DNA of 64,000 nucleotides from Candidatus Pedobacter colombiensis. GTDB lineage: Bacteria > Bacteroidota > Bacteroidia > Sphingobacteriales > Sphingobacteriaceae. A program made the position numbers and the translations under genes. Shown piece by piece: positions 16,600 to 26,207 of this stretch. The notes beneath the pieces are model-generated. The model was not told where the DNA came from. It did no database searches and saw nothing but the letters and a program-made list of their open reading frames with translations. Each line of letters opens with the position of its first letter. Position 1 is the first letter of the stretch. The stretch covers positions 2,480,001 to 2,544,000 of the forward strand of contig CP119313.1 of the NCBI GenBank assembly GCA_029202485.1, written 5' to 3'.

Positions 16600-16983
16600 G
16601 TGAAAGAGTTTATGTTTTACATTCGCAACGAAAAAGATGCAAAAAAATCGCTGACAGAAGAACAACACCTTGCTTTTATTAAACAGTGTGAAGTTTATAT
16701 TGAGAAACTTAAAAGCGAAAATAAGTTAATTGCCGCACAGCCAATGATCAGGGAAGGTGTAATTCTTAAAAAAACCGACAAGGGTTGGACTGAAAAAGAC
16801 ATTGCGACCGACAAGGTGACTCAAGTTGGCTACTATCATATATTAGCAGCCGATCTTGACGAAGCCATTAAAATTGCAAAGGACAATCCTGAATTTGAAT
16901 ACGTTCCCTCTGCCACAATTGAAGTGAGGCCTATTAAGATAAAAGAAGTTGAAACAGGTTTTGTGTATCCGGCAAAAAGTTAA
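16600..16983 (+). CDS. YCII-related (YciI/DGPF) domain protein
   Basis: 127 residues. The start is GTG 16600 (MKEFMFYIRNEKD), typical of the family; ATG 16612 would lose the first strand. It has a ferredoxin-like fold with the pattern LTEEQHLAFIKQCEVYIEKL, then KVTQVGYYHILAADLDEAIK and FEYVPSATIEVRPI, usual for DGPF/YCII proteins. The family is poorly characterised. Often such genes lie next to ECF sigma factors; none is adjacent here. It follows the ABM fragment by 8 bp. Confidence 0.8.
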   Translation: MKEFMFYIRNEKDAKKSLTEEQHLAFIKQCEVYIEKLKSENKLIAAQPMIREGVILKKTDKGWTEKDIATDKVTQVGYYHILAADLDEAIKIAKDNPEFEYVPSATIEVRPIKIKEVETGFVYPAKS

Positions 16984-17014
16984 ACACCCGGCATTGGTTA
17001 ATAAACTTAAAGCT

Positions 17015-17290
17015 ATGCTAAACGTTAATAAAGAATTAAATGAACTGGCCAGCAGCTGGTACAGTTTATCAGAACTAGGCAAGAACACCCTCAGCAAACA
17101 GGAAGCTGAAAAAGTAAGAGAGAAACAACAAAATGCCAGCCAGCAGCTAATCCCAATGCTTCAGAAAATGCAAGCTTCAAAAGAAGCGCCTTATGAAACA
17201 TATCTTGAGGGAGATACTTTTGTAGATATCTATTTGGATGAAAACGGAGAAATCAAAGACAATGGCCATTACAGCCGTCCAGCTCTATAA
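17015..17290 (+). CDS. Small soluble protein of unknown function
   Basis: 91 residues from ATG 17015 (MLNVNKELNELASSW). A longer frame from 16949 would overlap the YCII gene by 35 bp and encode an unlikely N-terminus. It consists mostly of charged helices (NTLSKQEAEKVREKQQNAS) followed by a short acidic strand region (TFVDIYLDENGEIKDNGHY). I recognise no family. It lies 31 bp after the YCII gene and may be co-transcribed with it. Confidence 0.5.
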   Translation: MLNVNKELNELASSWYSLSELGKNTLSKQEAEKVREKQQNASQQLIPMLQKMQASKEAPYETYLEGDTFVDIYLDENGEIKDNGHYSRPAL

Positions 17291-17302
17291 ATTTTGATTT
17301 GC

Positions 17303-17818
17303 CTATTGCGATTTCCAGTGATCAAGTAATCCATTTTCAGTTTTCCCATACAAAGGATCATTTTCTGGTAAAGGTACCAGGTCTACCTTTTCCCTTATTC
17401 CTTTTGGCCGCTCATCTGAAATCTTGATCAGATCAGGTTCCATTCCATCAGGATAGGCAGCAACCACTGCAAAGTCGTCACTATGCTGCAACTCGATGTG
17501 TCCTGTTCCAGCAGGAAGTATCAACACATCACCTATGCTTACCGCTATCTTTTCACCATGCTCCCCTCCCAGTTGAAGTAAAGCATCGCCAGCATATACA
17601 CCCAGCACCTCGTGCGTATTGCTATGATAATGATGATAATCGTAGATTTTTCCATGAAAAGGGTTTGTCCAGTTGTTTTCCGCAAAATGGCCCACCAGCC
17701 AGTCCACTCCTGTTTCAGGATCAAGATTGAATATCCCACGGTAAATCAGCACCGGATGATTGCTGTTGGGTATGATACCATTATCTGTAAAATGATAGAT
17801 TTCAGGAGAATTTTTCAT
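17303..17818 (-). CDS. Cupin domain protein (YjlB-like)
   Basis: 171 residues with one cupin barrel. Metal-ligand motif 1 is YHHYHSNTHEVLGVYAG (His residues and Glu), followed by GDVLILPAGTGH in motif 2. The C-terminal tail DPLYGKTENGLLDHW resembles YjlB-type cupins. Probably a cytoplasmic metal-dependent or binding protein; no substrate can be given. It is convergent with the small plus-strand gene, 12 bp apart. Confidence 0.75.
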   Translation of the reverse strand: MKNSPEIYHFTDNGIIPNSNHPVLIYRGIFNLDPETGVDWLVGHFAENNWTNPFHGKIYDYHHYHSNTHEVLGVYAGDALLQLGGEHGEKIAVSIGDVLILPAGTGHIELQHSDDFAVVAAYPDGMEPDLIKISDERPKGIREKVDLVPLPENDPLYGKTENGLLDHWKSQ

Positions 17819-17933
17819 TGTTTAATGATTTATCACAAGATTTAACAACTTAGACAGAAAGATGTTTCCAGAGATATACATGTGCTCCTCTGCTGAAACA
17901 TTTTAGATCAGCATGATTTAAAGCCAAATGCCC

Positions 17934-17955
17934 CCTATGAAGCATATTTCATAGG
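17934..17955 (-). terminator. Hairpin after the metallophosphoesterase gene
   Basis: An 8-bp stem, CCTATGAA/TTCATAGG, with a 6-base loop, 16 bp past the stop of the minus-strand gene. No T run follows on the minus strand, so it may act as a 3' stabiliser rather than an intrinsic terminator. Confidence 0.35.
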
Positions 17956-17970
17956 AGACGTCTAACACAA

Positions 17971-18900
17971 TTATTGGTAATTAATTATAGTTCTTTGGCT
18001 GTTGCCATTATCGTACAATTCCATCAGGGCATATGCCGGAGAAAATTCCTGATAGGCCCCATGCCACCAATTACCGCTAACTGCCCCATTGCAATAGTAC
18101 TTAACACCTAAATATTCCAGTTCATCCTGAAGATGGACATGACCACCAATACATACTTTGATGTTGGGATATTTAACAAATATTTTTTTGAGCTGAAAAA
18201 AGTCAGAATGCATCAGGTTGCGCTGGATTTTAAGATCACCGTTGGCCTCATTTTTTTCAAAAAACAAACCGGCGCAGATTGATAATACAGGAATATGAGA
18301 GATAATGCAGATAAATTTCTCGACAGGTACCTCTTCTAATTCTTCTTGAAGCCAGGTAAACTGTGACTCGTCAATACGTGCAATATATCCGCCGGCAGGA
18401 TTTAACTGGGTACTATCCAGCACAATAAAATGCCATTTGTCTTTGCTAAAGCTATAATAGCGGTTTTTCATACCCAAAGTTTCAACTGCCCAGTTTTTAC
18501 CATAAAGTGGATCTTCCTGCAAACTTTTATCCTTATTAAACCACCCCCAAACATCATGATTGCCAATGGCATGGTATATAGGCAAGCTGTTTTCAGCTTT
18601 AAGTATCCGATTAAAAACATCCCATTGCTGTTGTGCTTTTTGCTTATCGGCCTCTAAAGCATCCATAATGGAATCTCCACCGTTTACAATAAAACTAACT
18701 TTAGGCTTTAGCATCTGTGCGTGCTGAAGCGCTTTAGCCATTCCAGTTTCGGGCACAATACCTGGTTTTACATGAATATCCGTTAAATGAGCAAAACGGA
18801 TAGGATTTTTATTGGCCGTTTTCTCTTTTTCTGTAAAAGAAGAAAGCATGCCTCCGCCAATAAGTAAAGCAGAGCTTTGTAGAAATGTACTTCGTTTCAT
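17971..18900 (-). CDS. Exported calcineurin-like metallophosphoesterase
   Basis: 309 residues from ATG 18900 (MKRSTFLQSSALLIGGGMLSS), a signal peptide. The longer frame adds 8 residues. The metal-site motifs of the family occur in order: LTDIHV (D-x-H), NGGDS (GD), IGNHD (GNHD), ISHIPV (H) and GGHVHLQD (GHxH). It hydrolyses a phosphoester outside the cytoplasm; the substrate is unknown. It lies 57 bp downstream of susD on the same strand, so it is probably the catalytic partner of the SusC/D uptake pair. Confidence 0.88.
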   Translation of the reverse strand: MKRSTFLQSSALLIGGGMLSSFTEKEKTANKNPIRFAHLTDIHVKPGIVPETGMAKALQHAQMLKPKVSFIVNGGDSIMDALEADKQKAQQQWDVFNRILKAENSLPIYHAIGNHDVWGWFNKDKSLQEDPLYGKNWAVETLGMKNRYYSFSKDKWHFIVLDSTQLNPAGGYIARIDESQFTWLQEELEEVPVEKFICIISHIPVLSICAGLFFEKNEANGDLKIQRNLMHSDFFQLKKIFVKYPNIKVCIGGHVHLQDELEYLGVKYYCNGAVSGNWWHGAYQEFSPAYALMELYDNGNSQRTIINYQ

Positions 18901-18957
18901 TGAGTTAATATAATTCTTATCCAAAAATAACCAAACATCTTAATTGATCTGTTAAGG

Positions 18958-20796
18958 CTACCAATTCACCGTTTGTGAAAGCGTAAATCCCTTTTCTTTG
19001 TATTCAACAATTTGAGCTCTACCTACAGGAGCCATATATACTTCATCACCAAATGCATTACGATTTTGGACATTTTCAACCATCCAAAAACCTATCAGAT
19101 CAGTCTTGTTAGCACCATTATAAGTTACTACAGTACCATCCAGTTTTTTAACTCTCACCTTGCCTTCGTAAGATTTGGTTAAGTAACCTGGTGTCTCTGT
19201 TTCAATATTAACCCATGGTCCTAAGAAACAATCTTGATTTGTATTAAAATCCATATATCGAATTTTTTTCCAGCGTTTCAGATCCAATAGTCTGGTATGT
19301 TCAAATACAAATTCCATATGTCTTTCGCGACGGATTTCCCAAATCAAGGGCGAAACATCCCCATCACGAGAAGGATCGCTGGGATAAACTCCAATAATTA
19401 ACGGAGCCGTTTTCTTTACCCCTTTTGTGATCGCCGTTGCATCAAGGGGGCGATTCCGAATAGCATTTATGGATTTGTCTAAATCACTTTGAGTAATTGC
19501 CGGGCCTTGATGAAACTCCGCTAATATCGCCTTTGCCTCGATCCAATTCAAAACAACCTCAGCTAACCGCATCACAGGTGCTGCGCTGGTATTGGTCGAA
19601 CCAGTCCATGCAGGTGGATAGGCCTTTCCAACATAAGAAATCGCCTCGCGAGAGGCAAATTTATTTCCATACAGTAATGTTGAAGAAACGGTATAGGCTT
19701 TATCGATAAATGAGGCCTCAAAACGTGGATCGCGCGTCTTTACCAAATCAGCAATTGAAAAACTGTTAGCACTATTAGTCGTAGAATTTTGCCATACCCG
19801 ACCATCATTGCAAATAAAAGATTTAATTAGGGCTAAGTTAGCATTAACACCCATTGCATCGGTACCATTTTGGTATGTACCAATACTGTGGGTTACACCC
19901 AGAGCGGCACTATATGCCCTGTACATAATAACCTCTTTGTTTGTCGCTAAATTTTCGGAAGTAAATAGGCTTTTAAAATCGCTTGTAAAGTTATATTGAC
20001 CACCGTTGATTACTATTTGGGCCGCTTCTGCTGCCAATTCCAAATATTTTTTTGCCCTTGTAGCATCCAGATTATGGTAATGCTGAAAAGTTCCCTCAAA
20101 TAGCATAAATCTGGATATAAAAGCTGCTGTAATGTCTTTGTTTAAAACATTTTTCCCATCGTTTACACGGATGTTTGCCAAAACAAATTTGAAATCATCA
20201 TACACTTTATCCATCACCAGACCTCTATTATCACGGTCTTTATACATCAAGTCAAATTCAGTATCCCCTACAACCTTATCGAAATAAGGAACGTCGCCAA
20301 AAACACTAACTAACCGGCTATATTCAAAACCTCTGAAAAAACGGGCTACCGCCATCCAGTGATTATAGGCTTCTGGAGTTAATTTAGGTTTGGCAACATT
20401 TTCAAGACGATCGATAAAAATATTCGATTTACGCACCCAGGAAAAATTCCAGGTTGGCCCTGTATAGGTGTCTAACCACGCAGCAGTTTCTGAGGTAGAA
20501 GCACGGGTTGCCGGAGCAATGCTCTCAAAATTGGTTTGTGCATTCTTGCCAGTCAGATCATCGGAGAAAGTATAACCCCTTACAGGTGCATAATCTACAC
20601 CATAACCACTGTTATAGCCAACAAAATAATTGGTATAAAAGCCATTGGCAAATAAACGAACATCTGTTTCACTTCTCCAGTAATTATTATCTGTAGGATT
20701 GTTTAATTGGGGCCGGTCCAGTATATCCTTATTACAAGCTGTCAATAAAGCAGATACCATAACCAAGCCATATATAATTTTAGTATAATATTTCAT
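18958..20796 (-). CDS. SusD/RagB-family nutrient-binding lipoprotein
   Basis: 612 residues. The lipobox is in LVMVSALLTACNKD, then NYWRSETDVRLFANGFY opens the TPR-like fold. The C-terminal SusD signature region contains LAEVVLNWIEAKAILAEF and IRRERHMEFVFEHTRLLDLKRW. It sits on the outer-membrane surface as the lid of the SusC channel. It is 11 bp downstream of susC, so the two form one transcript. The substrate is not evident; the downstream phosphoesterase suggests a phosphorylated compound. Confidence 0.95.
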   Translation of the reverse strand: MKYYTKIIYGLVMVSALLTACNKDILDRPQLNNPTDNNYWRSETDVRLFANGFYTNYFVGYNSGYGVDYAPVRGYTFSDDLTGKNAQTNFESIAPATRASTSETAAWLDTYTGPTWNFSWVRKSNIFIDRLENVAKPKLTPEAYNHWMAVARFFRGFEYSRLVSVFGDVPYFDKVVGDTEFDLMYKDRDNRGLVMDKVYDDFKFVLANIRVNDGKNVLNKDITAAFISRFMLFEGTFQHYHNLDATRAKKYLELAAEAAQIVINGGQYNFTSDFKSLFTSENLATNKEVIMYRAYSAALGVTHSIGTYQNGTDAMGVNANLALIKSFICNDGRVWQNSTTNSANSFSIADLVKTRDPRFEASFIDKAYTVSSTLLYGNKFASREAISYVGKAYPPAWTGSTNTSAAPVMRLAEVVLNWIEAKAILAEFHQGPAITQSDLDKSINAIRNRPLDATAITKGVKKTAPLIIGVYPSDPSRDGDVSPLIWEIRRERHMEFVFEHTRLLDLKRWKKIRYMDFNTNQDCFLGPWVNIETETPGYLTKSYEGKVRVKKLDGTVVTYNGANKTDLIGFWMVENVQNRNAFGDEVYMAPVGRAQIVEYKEKGFTLSQTVNW

Positions 20797-20807
20797 CGTT
20801 ATATAGT

Positions 20808-23800
20808 TTAAAAAGTCAATTGAGCACCAAAAGAAACACTTTTGAAAGCAGGCGTTCCAGTACCAGTCCGACCAGAATTATAATTACTACTATTCCACAT
20901 AGAGTATCCATTAATCACTTCCGGGTCAATAGGTAGGCCCTTTAGGTGATCCAGAGTCAGGAAATTTTCCATTGAAGTATATAGCCTAAGCGTGCTTATA
21001 CTTAGCTTTTTCAACAAGGATTTAGGTAAGGAATAGCCTAATGTTAAGTTCTTAACCCGCAAATAGGACATATCCAATAAATACCTCGACTGAATCTGCA
21101 TATTATTACTGATATTATCGCTATTGTTATCATATGCTGCAGGATAGAATGCTCCGGTATGATCAGGTGTCCAATAGTTATTGGCAATAGCGGCAGGCAT
21201 GGCACCATCACTTGGCCTGTAACCTGGGATGGCTAAAGTACCGTCTCCCCAAATTTGACGTTTGGCAACGCCCTGAAAAAACACTGAAAAATCAAAACCT
21301 TTATAATCAGCTCCTAATCTTAATCCGTATTCATATCTTGGTGAAGAATTGCCAATTACTTCCAAATCTCCGTGATCATCCAATAATGAGCTTCCATTGT
21401 TTATTTCGCCATCCCCATTCACATCCACGAATTTAACGTCTCCGGGACCGAACTTAAAGTTAGTGCTATTCTGTAAAAGCACCTGATAAACTGGCTTTTC
21501 GCCGTTGGGACCAGGTTTCAACTTATAAGCCTTTTGACCAGCATATTTACTTTCGGCAGCAGTCAGGGTAATCAACTGCAGTTTTCCATTGGCGTCCAAT
21601 TCAAAGTCACTCATTTGATACAACCGATCAGTTCTGTATCCCCAGATTTCACCAACTGTTCTACCCACATAGTTGCTATTGATACTCTTTGTAGTACCAT
21701 ACGCTGTAATGATTGATTTTGCATCAGAAACATTTCCTCTCACATTGATGCCTAATCCATTACTAAAATGATGATTAAAGTCAACGGACAACTCCCAGCC
21801 TCTTGTTTCCAAAGAGCCAAAATTACCTTTTGGAGCACCTGCACCAAATGTGGCAATAACCCCTTCCTCAGGAACGATCATATTGTTGGTATTCCTTTTG
21901 AATAATTCAAATGTTACCCCTAACTGACGATTAAAGAAACCTGCATCCACCCCTAAGTTCAAGGTGTTAATATCCTGCCAGGTAATAGATGTAGAAACTG
22001 CACTTGGCGTTCCCACATAGTTCTCTTTTCCATTAATACCGATCCAGTTAGACTGTCCAGTACTCATAGTAGGCACATATAAACTGCTGCTTACCGTCTG
22101 GTCTCCAATGGAGCCCCATGAAGCTCTGAACTTCAGCATGCTTAATGCGGGGTTAGCCCACTGCATGAATTTTTCATCGCTGGCCAACCAACCGGCAGAG
22201 AATGATGGGAACCATCTCCATTTTAAATTAGTAGGAAATTTAGATGAACCGTCATACCGCACATTACCTTCTAAAAGATATTTGTCTTTAAAGGAGTAAT
22301 TAACACGACCAAAATAGCCTAGCTGAGCTTCCCAATAGCTGCCGCCACCACCGGTAAGGGTACCAGAACCATAGCTAAACTGGGGGTTAGTAATATCTAA
22401 CAAGTTGGTTATTTGCGTATATTGATCTGCACTCTTATCAGTAACCCGATTCAGACCTAGTATATACTTAAAGTGATGGTTTTTATCCAGATCTAATTTA
22501 TAAGTGGTATAAGCATTGATGGTATGACGATAAAAATTTGATGATTGTCTGCGGAAGTGATCCGGGTTTGAACCGGGAGCTGTATAAGTCGACAGTATCA
22601 TATCATACGCAAGCATCGCTCCCGGGTCGGTACTTGCCACAACCTTGCCTTCATTATTGACATATACCGGATCACCATTCTTATCAAGTCTTTTCAGAGG
22701 ATCTGCCCAGGAGTCCCGGCCCGTATATCTTGTACCCGGACGATTCGATATTTCTTCCTGATTAGAAAAAGTGTAATCCACATCAGCTTTCCAGTTTTTG
22801 AGGATATTGATGGTACTACCCAGATTAAAATTCATGTAGTTCTGCAAAATATTTGCCGTGTTGGCTGCGGCTGCTTCACTTGCAGGACTACGAATCGGAT
22901 CGCCATTCTCATCGTTACCCAATGGATAAATCGGACCCCATCTGAATAAATAGTACCATGGATCAGCAGTGGTAGAGCTGGTAATATAGGGATACTCCTT
23001 ATTGCGCCTCGAATAGATAGCTCCAGCTCGTGCAGTGATGTATTTACTGATTTCACTGGTCACTTTCAAGGAAGCGTTATACCGGCTAAACTGATCTGAT
23101 TTTGCGGGCTTCATCATGCCGCTTTGATCCAGGGCAGCTAAACCAAGGTAATAAGAAGTTTTACCAGATGTACCCCCTATCGACAGATTATGCTGTTGGG
23201 TTGGTGCCCATTCCTTTACCATAGCTGCAAAGGGATCATAAGTTCTCACCCCCATTTTGCTGCTGTTCTGGACATACCAATCCCTTCCGTACACGGTTGG
23301 ATCATTCAGGCCAATACTATTTCCATACTTCTCTTTCCACGCGACCGCCCTTTCATAACTCTCCCGATTTACTAAGAAATACCCACCAGTTGCCGAAGTC
23401 TTACCAACTCGTTCAGCTGCATCCACGGCATATTTAAGGCCATCTACATCTGCCATCTTCAGCTCTTTCCATGGATTCTGGAATGCCAGGTTACCGGAGT
23501 AATTAATTTGGGGTTTGTCTTTACCGGTTCCTTGTTTGGTGGTAATCAAAACTACGCCAAACGCTGCTTTAGCTCCATAAATTGAAGACGCAGCAGCGTC
23601 TTTTAATATGGTTATAGATTCTATATCTCCAGGATTTACTAAAGCGATGCTTGGGATTTCAACATTATCCAATAAAATCAATGGGGAAGATTCTCCAGAT
23701 AAGGATCCGATTTGCCCTCTGATTTTAATGATGGGATCAGACCCAACCTCGCCACTAGGAATTGTGATTCTTAAACCTGCTGCGCCCCCCTGAAGCGCCC

Positions 23801-24500
23801 TTCCCACATCAGCAACCGGCCTTCCTTCCAGGGTGCTTTTTACGTCAATGGTAGAAACTGCCCCGGTTAAATTAATCTTCTTTTGACTGCCATAACCTAC
23901 CACAACAATCTCATTTAAGGAGTTTTCATTTTCAGTCATCTTAATCATCATACTTAAAGTAGATCCTTTAAAATCCTGTTCTATGGTTTTAAACCCGATA
24001 TAGGAAAAGATCAAAATTCCCTGCACATTTTGCGTGGAAATTTTAAAATACCCATCAGAATCGGCTATAACTGCTTGGATGCTACCTTTTTCTTTTATTG
24101 AAACACCCGGTATTGGAGCATTATCTATACCAACTACCCTTCCTTTAATGAGGATTTGTTCTTGTTTTTTTTGTACAACCACAACGGAGATGCTACGCTC
24201 TCCTACTTTAAACGCGACTGGGAAATGGCGTTCCAGATACTTCAGTGCATCGACCAATTCGAGTCGGCTAATCTGAAGATCATCGGTGTAAAAATCTTTG
24301 ATCTGATCTTCAGAATAAATGAATGAATATCCAGATTGCTTTGATATTTCTTTGAAGATACTGGACAATCCTATCTTCTTTTTTGATAATATTGTTATTG
24401 TTTTTTGTTGACTTTGTGCCTGAGCGTAAGCTTTGCTGATGATGGTATTATTTAACACAAATGCATAGAACAGCAGGCCAATAGTAAAATATTTTTTCAT
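20808..24500 (-). CDS. SusC/RagA TonB-dependent receptor with STN signalling domain
   Basis: 1230 residues from ATG 24500 (MKKYFTIGLLFYAFVLNN, a signal peptide). The longer frame adds 28 residues of no family character. An STN (secretin and TonB N-terminus) domain covers about residues 35-100, then a carboxypeptidase-like domain (IKGRVVGIDNAPIPGVSI), TonB box/plug (VVVGYGSQKKINLTGAVSTI) and the large barrel, ending SVSFGAQLTF. The STN domain marks a transducer that signals to the FecR anti-sigma encoded upstream. It imports a ligand delivered by SusD. Confidence 0.95.
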   Translation of the reverse strand: MKKYFTIGLLFYAFVLNNTIISKAYAQAQSQQKTITILSKKKIGLSSIFKEISKQSGYSFIYSEDQIKDFYTDDLQISRLELVDALKYLERHFPVAFKVGERSISVVVVQKKQEQILIKGRVVGIDNAPIPGVSIKEKGSIQAVIADSDGYFKISTQNVQGILIFSYIGFKTIEQDFKGSTLSMMIKMTENENSLNEIVVVGYGSQKKINLTGAVSTIDVKSTLEGRPVADVGRALQGGAAGLRITIPSGEVGSDPIIKIRGQIGSLSGESSPLILLDNVEIPSIALVNPGDIESITILKDAAASSIYGAKAAFGVVLITTKQGTGKDKPQINYSGNLAFQNPWKELKMADVDGLKYAVDAAERVGKTSATGGYFLVNRESYERAVAWKEKYGNSIGLNDPTVYGRDWYVQNSSKMGVRTYDPFAAMVKEWAPTQQHNLSIGGTSGKTSYYLGLAALDQSGMMKPAKSDQFSRYNASLKVTSEISKYITARAGAIYSRRNKEYPYITSSTTADPWYYLFRWGPIYPLGNDENGDPIRSPASEAAAANTANILQNYMNFNLGSTINILKNWKADVDYTFSNQEEISNRPGTRYTGRDSWADPLKRLDKNGDPVYVNNEGKVVASTDPGAMLAYDMILSTYTAPGSNPDHFRRQSSNFYRHTINAYTTYKLDLDKNHHFKYILGLNRVTDKSADQYTQITNLLDITNPQFSYGSGTLTGGGGSYWEAQLGYFGRVNYSFKDKYLLEGNVRYDGSSKFPTNLKWRWFPSFSAGWLASDEKFMQWANPALSMLKFRASWGSIGDQTVSSSLYVPTMSTGQSNWIGINGKENYVGTPSAVSTSITWQDINTLNLGVDAGFFNRQLGVTFELFKRNTNNMIVPEEGVIATFGAGAPKGNFGSLETRGWELSVDFNHHFSNGLGINVRGNVSDAKSIITAYGTTKSINSNYVGRTVGEIWGYRTDRLYQMSDFELDANGKLQLITLTAAESKYAGQKAYKLKPGPNGEKPVYQVLLQNSTNFKFGPGDVKFVDVNGDGEINNGSSLLDDHGDLEVIGNSSPRYEYGLRLGADYKGFDFSVFFQGVAKRQIWGDGTLAIPGYRPSDGAMPAAIANNYWTPDHTGAFYPAAYDNNSDNISNNMQIQSRYLLDMSYLRVKNLTLGYSLPKSLLKKLSISTLRLYTSMENFLTLDHLKGLPIDPEVINGYSMWNSSNYNSGRTGTGTPAFKSVSFGAQLTF

Positions 24501-24570
24501 ACTTTTGGTGATTGAAATCTTAATTGTATTTGATATAAGCACTTCGCGGATGCCTATATTGAAAAGGATT

Positions 24571-24597
24571 GAAGGGCACCACACTATGTGGTGCTTC
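24571..24597 (-). other. Hairpin between fecR and susC
   Basis: A perfect 8-bp stem, GCACCACA/TGTGGTGC, with a 3-base loop, extended by GAAG/CTTC around a small bulge. It lies 70 bp upstream of the susC start and 16 bp past the fecR stop. No T run follows on the minus strand, so it may be a processing or attenuation site that sets different levels for the regulator and transporter genes. Confidence 0.45.
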
Positions 24598-24613
24598 TTA
24601 GTTTATAAGGTGA

Positions 24614-25486
24614 TTACTTTATTTCATAATGGTGTTCATTTATCTTTTTAATGCTTAAACCAAAGGGATAGCCCATTTCTTCTAGTGATTGTTCCGGGGT
24701 ACTGTAATAAAAAGTTCCGGTAATTTTCATCTTTTGATTAACCATTCCCCCAATGCTTACTTTTATTCCATAAATCACAGACAACTGTCTTAATACTTCC
24801 GTTAGGGCAGTATTTTTAAAATTGAGCTGAAGACTTTTAGCAGACAAACTTCCATGATGGTACAAATGCGGTAAGTCTTCCCTGATGTTATAGCTCCATT
24901 GATCTCCTGGTTTTAAGATTGTTTTTTTTGAATCGTTATAACTTACCTCTACTTTTCCTTCAAAAAGAGAAACTTTACCAGCTGTATTTCCACCCGACAT
25001 TTCTACTTTAAAAAAGGTCCCCAGTACTTTTGTTTTAAAGCCTCCTGAATTTACAGTAAAGGATTGTCCGTTGTGTTTAACTTTAAAGACTGCATTTCCA
25101 TCCAATATCACATCTCTATTAAACCACCCAAATTCAAATGGATATTTAAGCTTGCTATGTTGTCCCAAAATGATTTCAGTACCGTCCTTCAGGAGAATGG
25201 TTTTTGATGTCTCATAAGCAACTACCTGCAGATAATTACTTCTATCAGTCTTATAGTAGAATACAAGTGCCGAAGCGGCAAGGATCAAAACAGCAGCAGC
25301 CGACAGCCATTTGTATCCAACCTTCCTGACTGGAGTCGTCTGAAGATCAATATGCTGCCATATACGTTCTTTCCGCATGGGATCCAACGAGCCTTTTATC
25401 GGCAGCTCATCCCAAATCTTCTCAAAATTTCTATTATTTATATCTTGCTTTTTCAATTCATAACCTATTACGTTTGAATAATTCAA
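24614..25486 (-). CDS. FecR-family anti-sigma factor
   Basis: 290 residues. A cytoplasmic N-terminal part (about 1-75) is followed by one transmembrane helix (LSAAAVLILAASALVFYY, about 80-98), the periplasmic FecR domain (YETSKTILLKDGTEIILGQH ... GGFKTKVLGTFFKVEM), and a C-terminal DUF4974/STN-like domain (LNFKNTALTEVLRQLSVIYG). It holds the sigma factor until the SusC STN domain signals ligand binding. It lies 64 bp downstream of the sigma gene. Confidence 0.94.
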   Translation of the reverse strand: MNYSNVIGYELKKQDINNRNFEKIWDELPIKGSLDPMRKERIWQHIDLQTTPVRKVGYKWLSAAAVLILAASALVFYYKTDRSNYLQVVAYETSKTILLKDGTEIILGQHSKLKYPFEFGWFNRDVILDGNAVFKVKHNGQSFTVNSGGFKTKVLGTFFKVEMSGGNTAGKVSLFEGKVEVSYNDSKKTILKPGDQWSYNIREDLPHLYHHGSLSAKSLQLNFKNTALTEVLRQLSVIYGIKVSIGGMVNQKMKITGTFYYSTPEQSLEEMGYPFGLSIKKINEHHYEIK

Positions 25487-25550
25487 ACTACCACCTTCAT
25501 TTTAATTATTAAAGATTTCTTAATATATACTTAAATTAATATTAACCTGA

Positions 25551-26090
25551 TTAGAATGGTTTAGCCGACCTTACTTTCTGACGAAGATAGGTCAGGGCTT
25601 GGTTTATTTGATTTTCAACCGCACTTTTTGAAATCGAAAGATGCTGGGCAATTTCCTGACAAGTGAGTCCTTCAAATCGATGGAGCATAAATATTTTTTT
25701 TCTTTTCTCTGGTAGTGTTTCGAGTAATTCATAAAGATAAGCCTTCTGTACTTCTTTATACTGATCCTCTTCTTCGGTATCTTCCTGGGCGAGCAAGCCA
25801 GCATCCTCAATCCGCAGCTCCTGGCTTTTCATATTCCTGTACCAATTAGAAACTTCTTGTTTAGCCGTTTTGAAAAGGATAGCCTCCAGACCTGCCTGTT
25901 CATTTAATTTTGTTCTATTGAACCAGATATGTATAAATATATTTTGGACGATGTCTTCGGCTGCAGCATCATCATTAGTAAACCTGAATGCAAATTGGTA
26001 TATTTTATAATGGTAAGATTCAAACAGACACTTGAAGGCTTTGTGATCCCCATTTTTTATTTTAACCAAAACTGTATTCATGTGCTCCAT
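25551..26090 (-). CDS. ECF sigma-70 factor
   Basis: 179 residues (ATG 26090; ATG 26081, MNTVLVKIKN, is equally plausible). Region 2 runs from FKCLFESYHYKIYQFAFRFT to DIVQNIFIHIWFN; region 4 contains FMLHRFEGLTCQEIAQHLSI followed by SKSAVENQINQALTYLRQKV, the helix-turn-helix. It directs transcription of the downstream fecR-susC-susD-phosphoesterase genes when released by FecR. It is the first gene of the cassette. Confidence 0.94.
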   Translation of the reverse strand: MEHMNTVLVKIKNGDHKAFKCLFESYHYKIYQFAFRFTNDDAAAEDIVQNIFIHIWFNRTKLNEQAGLEAILFKTAKQEVSNWYRNMKSQELRIEDAGLLAQEDTEEEDQYKEVQKAYLYELLETLPEKRKKIFMLHRFEGLTCQEIAQHLSISKSAVENQINQALTYLRQKVRSAKPF

Positions 26091-26104
26091 CTATTGAGAT
26101 AGAG

Positions 26105-26112
26105 CAAAAATA
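26105..26112 (-). promoter_or_regulatory. -7 box upstream of the sigma factor
   Basis: Minus-strand TATTTTTG fits TAnnTTTG exactly. The transcript would start near 26102, 12 or 21 bases before the two possible ATGs. No clear -33 box is present. Confidence 0.4.
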
Positions 26113-26207
26113 CAGGCTTGTACATTATCGTAATGTTAATATTTTTGATTTTAACTTTTACCAAAATCTATTGTTCCCGGATAAAATGTAACTACCCATA
26201 AACCATA

